DNA from: Acidobacteriota bacterium
GTDB taxonomy: Bacteria > Acidobacteriota > Terriglobia > Bryobacterales > Bryobacteraceae
Assembly (NCBI GenBank): GCA_016201205.1
Contig: JACQDF010000308.1
Coordinates: 1-35,973 of the forward strand
Reading direction: 5' to 3'
Length of the DNA stretch: 35,973 nucleotides
A program made the translations under genes and the position numbers. The notes below the pieces were generated by a model, which was given only the letters and a program-made list of their open reading frames with translations, searched no databases and had not been told where the DNA came from. How positions within the stretch are numbered: the first letter of the stretch is position 1; each line of letters begins with the position of its first letter. Positions 24,173 to 31,209 of this stretch are shown here, one piece after another.

Positions 24173-25786
24173 ATGAGTTGGCGCAAGGTTGCCGTGACGC
24201 TTTCACTGGCCGGGTGCCTGGCCGCGCAGGACAAGAAGCCGGCCGATGTGTGCACGCCGCCGCCGGCCCGTGTCTCGCCGTCGCTGCCGGCGAAGCTGCT
24301 GCCGGGACAAGGAACCGAGTACATCCGCTTCCCCATCACGACCAGGAGCGCGGAAGCGCAAAAGTTCTTCCTGCAAGGCGTCGCCCAGATGCATTCGTTC
24401 TGGTCCGTCGAGGCGGAGCGAAGCTTCCTGCAGGCGGCAGCGCTCGATCCGGAAGCGCCCATGCCGTGGTGGGGCGTCGCCATGGTCGCCTCGGGCGATT
24501 TCCGGCCGCGCTTTCAATTGGACAACTACGGCTTCCAGGTTCGGAATACGGACTTGCCGCCGCGCGTGGGAGAGGCAGTCAAGAAAGCCCTCGATCTGAG
24601 CGCCGCGCCGGCTAAGGCCACCGATCTCGAGAAGATGTACATTGCCGCGATCGCCGCCCGCCGCGACCTCCGCTCCAGGAATCCCGATGACGATTACATC
24701 AAGGGCTTGCGCGCCATTGTGGGGAAGCATCCCGGCCAGATCGAAGCCAGGAGCTACCTCGCTCTGCATCTGATGCGCGGCTTTGAACTGCCCTCCCATG
24801 CGCCGCGGTCCGGCTCGATGGAGGCCGTCGAGCTTTTGAAAGAGCTGGCCGCGGAAGCGCCGAATCATCCCGGCGTGCACCACTACGTGATTCACGGCTG
24901 GGAGGGCTCGTCCTTCGCCAAAGACGCCTGGGACAGCTCGAAGCGCTACGCCGAGCTGGCCCCGAACATTCCGCACGCGCTGCATATGCCGGGCCACATC
25001 TATTCGCAGACCGGGCGCTGGCAGGATGCGGTGAAATCGTTCGCCGATGCCGCCGACAACGAGCGCAAGTGGATGAAAGCGGATTCGCTGTATTCCACTG
25101 CCCATCACGGCCACAATGTTCACTACCTGGCCACATCGCACAGTTTCCAGGGACAGGCGGACCAGGCCATCGAGGCGGCCCGCCACCTGCTTGGATTCGC
25201 GGAAAACCCGCGCGAGGCGGCGGCGCTGGATAACAATCGCACCGCCTATCGCCAGGGCTGGTTCGCGTTGCTGCGTACCATGGTGCAGAATGAGCGCTGG
25301 GACGAGATTCTGGATGGCAAGACGCTGCCCGTGTACGACAAGCCGCGCGAGACGGCGTGGCGGCATTGGGCAGTGGGCGTCGCTCACGCTTTTCGAGGCG
25401 ATGCCAGGCAAGCGTCCAAAGCGCTGGAGGCGATGGATGAAGCAATCGACCTCTATCAGGACAAAGTGAAGCAGGCAGCCCCGGCCGAATTGCGGGTCGC
25501 GCGGCAGGAGCTGGCGGCGCACATCCTGGCGGCGAAGAATAAGATCGATGCAGCCATCGCGAAATTGGAGAAAGTCGCCGCCCGGGAGCGAGCGCTCATT
25601 TACAGCGAGCCGCCGTTCTATCCGCGCCCGGTGAATGAAGCGCTGGGACGGCTGGCGCTGGCCAAGGGGCGCACACAGGCGGCCGAGAAAGCGTTCCGTG
25701 AGGCGCTCGAGCAGTTCCCGGCAAGCCGCATCGCCTCAGAGGGCCTCGGTAGCGTGGGCCTCCGGCCGGCGTCCGCGGCCCCGTAG
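24173..25786 (+). CDS. TPR-repeat lipoprotein
   Basis: I chose the ATG at 24173 (537 residues); the in-frame TTG at 24167, overlapping the SCO stop, is possible because AAGGAG sits at 24156-24161. The leader WRKVAVTLSLAGCLAAQ is a lipoprotein signal with Cys15. The body is alpha-helical with tetratricopeptide-like units (EAERSFLQAAALDPEAPMPW, AGRTQ-style pairs such as GRWQDAVKSFADAADNERK, QAAEKAFREALEQFP). The block PHALHMPGHIYSQTGRW is characteristic of a TPR family common in Acidobacteriota and Bacteroidota. Likely a periplasmic scaffold; the partner is unknown. It follows the SCO gene after 2 bases and is probably in the same operon. Confidence 0.85.
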   Translation: MSWRKVAVTLSLAGCLAAQDKKPADVCTPPPARVSPSLPAKLLPGQGTEYIRFPITTRSAEAQKFFLQGVAQMHSFWSVEAERSFLQAAALDPEAPMPWWGVAMVASGDFRPRFQLDNYGFQVRNTDLPPRVGEAVKKALDLSAAPAKATDLEKMYIAAIAARRDLRSRNPDDDYIKGLRAIVGKHPGQIEARSYLALHLMRGFELPSHAPRSGSMEAVELLKELAAEAPNHPGVHHYVIHGWEGSSFAKDAWDSSKRYAELAPNIPHALHMPGHIYSQTGRWQDAVKSFADAADNERKWMKADSLYSTAHHGHNVHYLATSHSFQGQADQAIEAARHLLGFAENPREAAALDNNRTAYRQGWFALLRTMVQNERWDEILDGKTLPVYDKPRETAWRHWAVGVAHAFRGDARQASKALEAMDEAIDLYQDKVKQAAPAELRVARQELAAHILAAKNKIDAAIAKLEKVAARERALIYSEPPFYPRPVNEALGRLALAKGRTQAAEKAFREALEQFPASRIASEGLGSVGLRPASAAP

Positions 25787-26036
25787 CGAGTGCAGCCCAC
25801 CAGCATTGTCTTCGCACTCCGATTGTGCTTTACTGCCAATGGGGCGCGACCCGGTCCGGCGCAAATCGGTCAGTAGAGGGGTCGGGCTTGCTTCGCACGG
25901 TCGGGCTCTCCGCTCCGTCCACGGAAAGGAGGGCCGTGATGAAACCAGCCCTGCTGAGTCCCAGCAAGTCAGCCAGTTACGCTACGCCCGTGGGATCGTC
26001 CAGGCCGGAGGCGTGTGGGGAGCGTTGACCGACGGG

Positions 26037-26309
26037 ATGGTGTGCCGGGGCTCGGACGGAATCCGCCTCATCCTGATCGCTTCCAACCTCCAGATGATCT
26101 ACTTGCACATGACCGCGGGCCGGGTCTACGCGCAGGACACCACATCATTCATCCAGGAGATGAACGCGTTTCCGATGACGGAAGCCGGTCGGCGCGCCCT
26201 CGGCATGATGCGGCTCTCGCAGGCGGTTGTGGGGCTTCTGCTCGGGTTGGCCTCCACCGCGCTGCCGGGCGCGCTTATTATTGGCTGTCCAGAGCGAATG
26301 CGGTCCTGA
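26037..26309 (+). CDS. small membrane ORF, first of a coupled pair
   Basis: The 90-residue ORF (ATG at 26037) shows two hydrophobic stretches, GIRLILIASNLQMIYLHM and LSQAVVGLLLGLASTALPGALII, separated by a polar linker (DTTSFIQEMNAF). I do not recognise it. The same frame is open further upstream, and a well-supported ATG at 25939 (AAAGGAGG 7 bases before it) opens a different frame, so an older longer gene with frameshifts is possible. Its stop TGA (26307-26309) overlaps the ATG of the next ORF. The 250 bases before it (25787-26036) hold no confident gene. Confidence 0.4.
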   Translation: MVCRGSDGIRLILIASNLQMIYLHMTAGRVYAQDTTSFIQEMNAFPMTEAGRRALGMMRLSQAVVGLLLGLASTALPGALIIGCPERMRS

Positions 26310-26776
26310 TGATGTTCACCCCCCGCTTGCACAAACTGCTGGTGTCCGCACTCTTGCGCACTGTCTGGGAGGCAATCAAAGGGATCCCCGGCCTGGTGGA
26401 AGCGTCCGGATCGGCGATTCCCGCAGCCATCACCGATGAATCCGCCGGCCGTCTCGGTGGAACGCTGCTCGCCAAGCTGGGAAGCGCGGACTTCACCAGC
26501 AAGCTTGGTGTGGTCAAGGCGATCTTTTCGGTACTGCTATCGATCGCCCTATCGGCAGCCAAGGCTGCCGCCAAAGCCGTCGGCTCCAAGGTAGGCCAGG
26601 CCGACCCGGCTGTCCTCATGCAGCGTGTACAGATCGCCAAACGGGCCGGGGTGGCGATCTCGCAACACGAAGCCCGTGAAATCGCAGCCGAGATCAGGCA
26701 GCAGGGAGAGAAAGTGAAGCAAGTGTTGCAGGAGGCGATCCAGTCCATCGACGCTGTGGCTGTGGCCAGCAGTTAG
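26309..26776 (+). CDS. unknown alanine-rich protein, second of a coupled pair
   Basis: The 155-residue ORF starts MMFTPRLHKLLVSALLRTVW, with ATG overlapping the previous stop (TGATG). The middle is amphipathic and Ala/Lys-rich (ADFTSKLGVVKAIFSVLLSI, then SAAKAAAKAVGSKVG), followed by a charged helical C-terminus (HEAREIAAEIRQQGEKVKQV). It resembles no family known to me; the shape suggests a membrane-interacting helical protein. In this frame, residues upstream of the ATG (RAYYWLSRANAVL) read on naturally from the hydrophobic end of the first ORF, so a single gene broken by an indel is the alternative. Confidence 0.45.
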   Translation: MMFTPRLHKLLVSALLRTVWEAIKGIPGLVEASGSAIPAAITDESAGRLGGTLLAKLGSADFTSKLGVVKAIFSVLLSIALSAAKAAAKAVGSKVGQADPAVLMQRVQIAKRAGVAISQHEAREIAAEIRQQGEKVKQVLQEAIQSIDAVAVASS

Positions 26777-26780
26777 TTGG

Positions 26781-26865
26781 GTGGGGCGGTCAATCCTGGC
26801 CGCGGGCGCCTTGCAGGCGGCCAAGCCCGCTGAAAGCGGGCTTGCGGGCTGAAAGCCCGCCCCAC
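26781..26865. repeat. REP-like palindromic element with two GAA-loop hairpins
   Basis: The 85-base element is bounded by inverted ends GTGGGGCGG (26781-26789) and CCGCCCCAC (26857-26865). Inside are two perfect hairpins with GAA loops: AAGCCCGCT with AGCGGGCTT (26823-26831, 26835-26843) and GCGGGCT with AGCCCGC (26844-26850, 26854-26860). It lies between two convergent genes, so it may terminate transcription from both sides. The form is that of dispersed REP/MITE-like repeats of high-GC genomes; copies elsewhere cannot be checked here. Confidence 0.7.
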
Positions 26866-26908
26866 AAATGCTGGGTGCAAGCAGTAGCTGCCAGGGCTAC
26901 CTGTGCAT

Positions 26909-27514
26909 CTATTTCTTGGACTGGCGCAACGTGGGGAGCGCCTCGATCATGCGGCGCAACGCTGCTCCGCGGTGACTCACACTGAGCTTTTGTTCCTCAC
27001 TGGCTTCGCCAAACGTGCAGCCGAGCGGCGGGTAATAGAACAGCGGATCATATCCGAAGCCGCCGCTGCCTCGCGGTTCCTCGAGAATCTCGCCCTCGAC
27101 GGCGCCGTGAAATGTGCCCAGGATTTCCCCGCGGAGCGCCAGCGCGATCACGCAAACGAATCTGGCGCCGCGGTCGTTCACGCCGGCGAGTTTCTCGAGC
27201 AAAAGGCGATTGTTGGCGGCACTGGAGGCCCCGGGGCCGGCGAAGCGCGCTGAATGCACTCCCGGAGCGCCACCCAAAGCCGCCACCTCCAGGCCGCTGT
27301 CATCGGCGAACACGGAGCTGCCGGTGAAGCGGCTGTAATGCAATGCCTTCCGGGTGGCGTTCTCCTCGAAGGCGCCGCCGGTCTCTTCGGCGGGAGGGAT
27401 CTCATCCAGGTGCGGCAGTGGCTCGAAGACGAATTCGCCCGGCGCCAGACGCCCGGCGGCGTCGCGGAATTCGCGCAGTTTGCCGGGGTTGCTGGTGGCG
27501 CAGTACAGAAGCAT
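26909..27514 (-). CDS. rdgB: XTP/dITP diphosphatase (non-canonical purine NTP pyrophosphatase)
   Basis: The 201-residue enzyme removes XTP, ITP and dITP from the nucleotide pool. It has the N-terminal ATSNPGKLREF motif, FEENATRKA, the metal-binding FADDSGLEV, and GGFGYDPLFYYPPLG followed by SHRGAALRRM at the end, the standard Ham1/RdgB order. The start ATG at 27514 overlaps the stop of the metallo-beta-lactamase gene (TGATG), so the frame open further upstream is a shadow. Pairing with RNase PH two genes upstream is a common bacterial arrangement. Confidence 0.95.
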   Translation of the reverse strand: MLLYCATSNPGKLREFRDAAGRLAPGEFVFEPLPHLDEIPPAEETGGAFEENATRKALHYSRFTGSSVFADDSGLEVAALGGAPGVHSARFAGPGASSAANNRLLLEKLAGVNDRGARFVCVIALALRGEILGTFHGAVEGEILEEPRGSGGFGYDPLFYYPPLGCTFGEASEEQKLSVSHRGAALRRMIEALPTLRQSKK

Positions 27515-28410
27515 CAGCTTCCGGCTTTGCGAAACATGGCGCGGATGGAGCCGGCGTTGCGCGCGGGGTCGGCGGCGAAGTTGCCGTGTTTGGCGAGATT
27601 GATTTCCTTGACCAGATACTCGTCGCTTTTGCCGGCGCGCTTGCCCGCTTGCACCTGTCTCCACATGTCGTCCAGATACGCCGCCTGTGCCCGCAAAGTG
27701 GTCACATCGCCGATGGCGCCGTGCCCGACAATCACGGTGCGAACGTCCCAACCGGCCATCTGGGTTAGTGCCCGCACCCAGTTAGGGTGGTCTGCATCCG
27801 CGTCGGCGGCATTGTTCCCTGACTTCCAGTTCACGCAAAGATCGCCGGTAAACAGAATCTTCTCCTTCGGCAGATACGCCACGGCATCGCCCTTGCTGTG
27901 CCCCGGCCCTACTTTGACGAGGTCCACCTGATGCTCCCCATCGGAAAATGTCATCTTCTCGGGGAAAACGATGGTGGGATGCGCCAGCCGGTAGGGCTTG
28001 AGGCTGAACTCGCCCGTGCCGGCGTCCTTATCCCAGCCCGCCTGCCCCTTGGTGCGCGACTCGACACCGCAATCCTGGGAGCACACGATGGCCGCGCCTT
28101 CGTCGACAAACAGGCTGCCGCCGTAGGCATGATCGCCGTGATAGTGCGTGTTGAAGACGAAGCGGATCGGCTTGCGCGTCGTTTTCTTTATTTCCGGCAG
28201 GATCTTCCTGGCGCCCCACGGGAAGTTGGCGTCGATGACCAGCACATAGTCTCTGAAGCTGACCCAGCCGCAGTTGGCCGGCTCGCGAGCGTCGCGGTCT
28301 CCTTGCCAGAACCAGACGCCGGGCGAGAGCTCACGGACCCGGCTCGGCTGGCTGCTGGCGGCGGCGAACAGCAGGCAGGTGAAAATAACAACGGCAATCG
28401 ATCGTCGCAT
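27514..28410 (-). CDS. exported metallo-beta-lactamase-fold hydrolase
   Basis: From the ATG at 28410, with AGGGGA about 10 bases upstream, the product is 298 residues with a clear signal peptide (MRRSIAVVIFTCLLFAAASS). The zinc motif HxHxDH is THYHGDH (His89, His91, Asp93, His94); further ligands are His in VGPGHSKGD, Asp in LFTGDLC and His in VIVGHG. Subgroup and substrate are open; the family includes quinoprotein-relay-like and B-type lactamase-related hydrolases. The start at 28443 would overlap the RNase PH gene by 29 bases and spoil the signal peptide. Four bases separate it from rph, and it overlaps rdgB by one. Confidence 0.88.
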   Translation of the reverse strand: MRRSIAVVIFTCLLFAAASSQPSRVRELSPGVWFWQGDRDAREPANCGWVSFRDYVLVIDANFPWGARKILPEIKKTTRKPIRFVFNTHYHGDHAYGGSLFVDEGAAIVCSQDCGVESRTKGQAGWDKDAGTGEFSLKPYRLAHPTIVFPEKMTFSDGEHQVDLVKVGPGHSKGDAVAYLPKEKILFTGDLCVNWKSGNNAADADADHPNWVRALTQMAGWDVRTVIVGHGAIGDVTTLRAQAAYLDDMWRQVQAGKRAGKSDEYLVKEINLAKHGNFAADPARNAGSIRAMFRKAGS

Positions 28411-28414
28411 GGCG

Positions 28415-29134
28415 TCAATCCCCTTCGAGAACGTTCTTCTCAATGGCGATCAGCTCGCGGATGCCCTTGCGGGCCAGGGTCACGAGCTGCGCCATCTGCT
28501 CATCGGTGAATGCGTTGCGCTCGGCAGTCGCCTGGAACTCGACGAAGCGGCCGGCGCCGGTCACGACGACGTTGGCGTCCACTTCGGCCTTCGAGTCCTC
28601 GTCATAGCACAAGTCGAGAAAGGGCACGCCGTTGACGATGCCGGCGCTGACAGCGGCGACGAAGTCGCGCATGGGCGAGGTTTTAAGCGTGCCGTATTCC
28701 ACCAGATGCCTGAGGGCAATGGCCAGGGCGACATAGGCCCCGGTGATCGAGGCGGTCCTGGTGCCGCCGTCGGCCTGGATCACATCGCAGTCGACAATGA
28801 TGCTGCGCTCGCCGAGCGTTTCCAGGTCCACCACCGCGCGCAGCGAGCGGCCGATGAGACGCTGGATCTCGAGTGTGCGCCCCGAGGCGCGGCCTTTGGA
28901 AACTTCGCGCGGCGTGCGGGTCAGCGTCGAGCGCGGCAGCATCGAGTACTCGGCGGTTACCCAGCCTCTGCCCGTTCCTCGAAGAAACTGCGGCACGCTG
29001 TCCTCGACGGTCGCCGCGCATAGCACCTGCGTGTGGCCGGCGGTGATGAGCGCGGATCCTTCGGCGGTCATCAGATAGCCCGGCTGGATCCGCACCGGGC
29101 GCAATTCATCAGGTTGGCGTTGGTCGATTCGCAT
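28415..29134 (-). CDS. rph: ribonuclease PH
   Basis: The 239-residue phosphorolytic 3'-5' exoribonuclease trims tRNA 3' ends using phosphate. It starts [20 protein letters not shown], followed by [19 protein letters not shown], the phosphate-binding segment [19 protein letters not shown], and the acidic active-site region [23 protein letters not shown]. Length and order are as in the family. The ATG at 29134 directly abuts the TAA of the 46-residue membrane protein upstream (TAA then ATG without a gap), so both are cotranscribed. Confidence 0.96.
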   Translation of the reverse strand: MRIDQRQPDELRPVRIQPGYLMTAEGSALITAGHTQVLCAATVEDSVPQFLRGTGRGWVTAEYSMLPRSTLTRTPREVSKGRASGRTLEIQRLIGRSLRAVVDLETLGERSIIVDCDVIQADGGTRTASITGAYVALAIALRHLVEYGTLKTSPMRDFVAAVSAGIVNGVPFLDLCYDEDSKAEVDANVVVTGAGRFVEFQATAERNAFTDEQMAQLVTLARKGIRELIAIEKNVLEGD

Positions 29135-29275
29135 TTACTTGATGCCAGAGGAGAGAACGGCCCAGAACAGCAGAGAGAGCAGGACCATGCCGGCGATGAC
29201 GAGGATGACGCACGGCACCGCCCCTGGCTGCGGCCCGGGCTTGGGCTTCTGCCGGACCGGCTTGAACTTTGCCAT
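29135..29275 (-). CDS. 46-residue single-pass membrane protein upstream of rph
   Basis: A short ORF starts MAKFKPVRQKPKPGPQPGAV, strongly basic, followed by a transmembrane segment (about residues 21-42, CVILVIAGMVLLSLLFWAVL) and ends SSGIK. Basic N-terminus and one helix suggest N-in topology. Codon use fits the neighbours, and the TAA is immediately followed by the rph ATG. No clear Shine-Dalgarno is visible before its ATG. I believe similar small proteins occur beside rph in other Acidobacteriota, but cannot confirm. Confidence 0.65.
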   Translation of the reverse strand: MAKFKPVRQKPKPGPQPGAVPCVILVIAGMVLLSLLFWAVLSSGIK

Positions 29276-29303
29276 TAAGCATCATCGTAACAGCGGCGGG
29301 AGT

Positions 29304-31190
29304 TCAGCGCCCCGGCGACTTCGAGTAACGCAAGGCTTCGCGGAAGAACGCCGCCAGCGTTTTGCGCGCGCCTTCTTCGAGGTCGCGCAGCAGAATCGCG
29401 ACCACGGCGCGCCCCCGCTCGGCCAGGGCCGCCTGAGTCGCCAGGAATTGCGCACGGTGGTAATCGGCCGTGTAGCCGCATTCGGGAATCCGCTCCGGCC
29501 TCTCCGCCATCAGCACCGTCGAGAAGCACCGCCCGTGGCCGATGATCATCTCGTGATAGGAGTGATTCATGGCCGGGCCTTCGTACACGTCGACGGGCAT
29601 CTTCCAGCCGGAGCGGAAGGTTTTTTCCGCCGCCTCCTCGAGTGTCTGGCGGAGTTTGCGGCCGTTGTCCGCGTAGCGGGTATCGCCGAAAAACGTCAGC
29701 TCGGCGTAGTCGATCGCGGCCGCGTCTCTGAGCTGCATGCAAAGCGAGGCGTAGATCTGCGGCGCAGTCCTGGCAGACGCGGCCGGGGCCAGCTTCAAAT
29801 GAGGATAAAGCAGCGTAAGGCCGCCGGGGAATCTCGCCTGCCTCGAGCTTTGGCGCATCTCGAGCCAGGCCGGCGCCTTTTCCAGGCCGCCGGCTTTTTC
29901 GGCCTCCTTCACCACGCGGCTGGTGATCGCCTTGTACAGCTCGACACCCGGTTGGGTGACGAAATTCATTTTCCGCAGATAGCCAATCCCAAAGACGACA
30001 TAGTGGATGAATTGCATGTAGCGCGACAGCGGCGCGTCTTTGGGGAAGGTGAGCGCCGCGAGCGGGTATCCGGAGCGGCGCAACAGAGTCACTTTGGCGG
30101 CAGCGCCACCCGAGTCGCCTTTCCTCGAAACCGCCAGAAAGATGCGGTTCTGTGATGGATCTTTCGGGGGGCGGTAGTTGGCCAGACGGATCTTCTCTCC
30201 GATGCAGATCTTGATGCCGAGCGCTTCACTCTTGCCGAGGCTCTCCTCGAAATCCTGCTTGGTCCACACCGCGATGCCGCTCCAGGCTTTGGGCGGCAGC
30301 AGGGTCACCTTGTCACGCCCGGCCAGACCTTGCGCGTGGAGAAACGAGGCCAGCCGGAAAGCGTCGCGGATCTCTTCCGCGCTGAGGAACGTGCCGCGGA
30401 TCCATGCATCCAGGTCCACGCCCGCCAGCCCCAGCGGATACAAGCTGCCGCAGGTCAGCGGGCTGCTGTGCCGGCCGGCGGTCGAGTCGCCGCCGTCCAG
30501 TTGCAGCTCGACTTTGCGGTAGCCCCGCCCGGCGGCAAAGCGGTCCAGCAGCGACCCGGGCAGCGCCATGTAAATGAAATTCGGCCGGCTGTCGATCCCC
30601 AGCCGCCCGTAGAGGCGGTAGATTTTTTCCAGATTGACGACGGGCTCATAGGAGGTCATCCCCATCGCCATGCCCACCACCAGCGTGCGCTTCAGGACGT
30701 CGCCGAGCGGGCGCCTGGCGCGCCTCTCCATGTCTCCCAGAATGGCTTTGAGCTTTGCCGGGTCGGTGGAATCAAGCACGTACAGCCGCGGTCCCTTGTT
30801 CAGCAATCCGCACGCGAGATAGGCCGACTTGTCCTCCGCCGAACCGCCCATGCCCGCCCAAATGACAAATTGAAGCAGCGTCCCGTGAGTGTGGCGAATG
30901 CGGCCGCGGATTTCGTCGAGCTGCAAACGCACCTGCCCTGCCCACTCCGGGTGCTGCCGAGCCACCCAGCTCAAATGAAAAACGCCATAGCCGTTCCTGG
31001 AGACTCTTCCTTTCGAGTCCACCTCCATGCCTAAGCTGGTCAGCAGATTCCTGGAAGGATCCAGAGCGCCGAGTCCCTTGCGGCGCGCCTTGGCGTCCAG
31101 CGCCTTCAGGCGCTCGAGCACGTGCTGCTTTTCGAACTCGGCAAAGAAGGCCTCCGAACCCGATCGGTCATGGAACAGGCTAAGAAGCAC
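29304..31190 (-). CDS. glucose-6-phosphate isomerase-like protein (SIS fold)
   Basis: The 628-residue product starts at GTG (31190). It contains SIS/PGI-like blocks: LLQFVIWAGMGGSAEDKSAY, LYVLDSTDPAKLKAIL, RTLVVGMAMGMTSYEPVVNL, and GDSTAGRHSSPLTCGSLYP. This pattern matches the acidobacterial proteins annotated as glucose-6-phosphate isomerase and the isomerase half of transaldolase/PGI fusions. Family members interconvert glucose-6-phosphate and fructose-6-phosphate. Here there is no transaldolase half and the length is unusual for PGI (450-550), so the assignment is tentative. The divergent guaA starts 19 bases away; both promoters must lie in coding sequence or the intergenic sliver. Confidence 0.65.
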   Translation of the reverse strand: MLLSLFHDRSGSEAFFAEFEKQHVLERLKALDAKARRKGLGALDPSRNLLTSLGMEVDSKGRVSRNGYGVFHLSWVARQHPEWAGQVRLQLDEIRGRIRHTHGTLLQFVIWAGMGGSAEDKSAYLACGLLNKGPRLYVLDSTDPAKLKAILGDMERRARRPLGDVLKRTLVVGMAMGMTSYEPVVNLEKIYRLYGRLGIDSRPNFIYMALPGSLLDRFAAGRGYRKVELQLDGGDSTAGRHSSPLTCGSLYPLGLAGVDLDAWIRGTFLSAEEIRDAFRLASFLHAQGLAGRDKVTLLPPKAWSGIAVWTKQDFEESLGKSEALGIKICIGEKIRLANYRPPKDPSQNRIFLAVSRKGDSGGAAAKVTLLRRSGYPLAALTFPKDAPLSRYMQFIHYVVFGIGYLRKMNFVTQPGVELYKAITSRVVKEAEKAGGLEKAPAWLEMRQSSRQARFPGGLTLLYPHLKLAPAASARTAPQIYASLCMQLRDAAAIDYAELTFFGDTRYADNGRKLRQTLEEAAEKTFRSGWKMPVDVYEGPAMNHSYHEMIIGHGRCFSTVLMAERPERIPECGYTADYHRAQFLATQAALAERGRAVVAILLRDLEEGARKTLAAFFREALRYSKSPGR

Positions 31191-31209
31191 CTAATCGTTT
31201 TAGCATGGA

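Noticed and set aside
24203..25522. 439-codon minus-strand frame opposite the TPR lipoprotein gene
   Set aside because: Shadow frame; the TPR units lie on the plus strand.
26290..26312. Programmed -1 frameshift joining the two membrane ORFs
   Set aside because: No XXXYYYZ slippery heptamer or obvious downstream stem at the junction; start-stop coupling or an indel is simpler.
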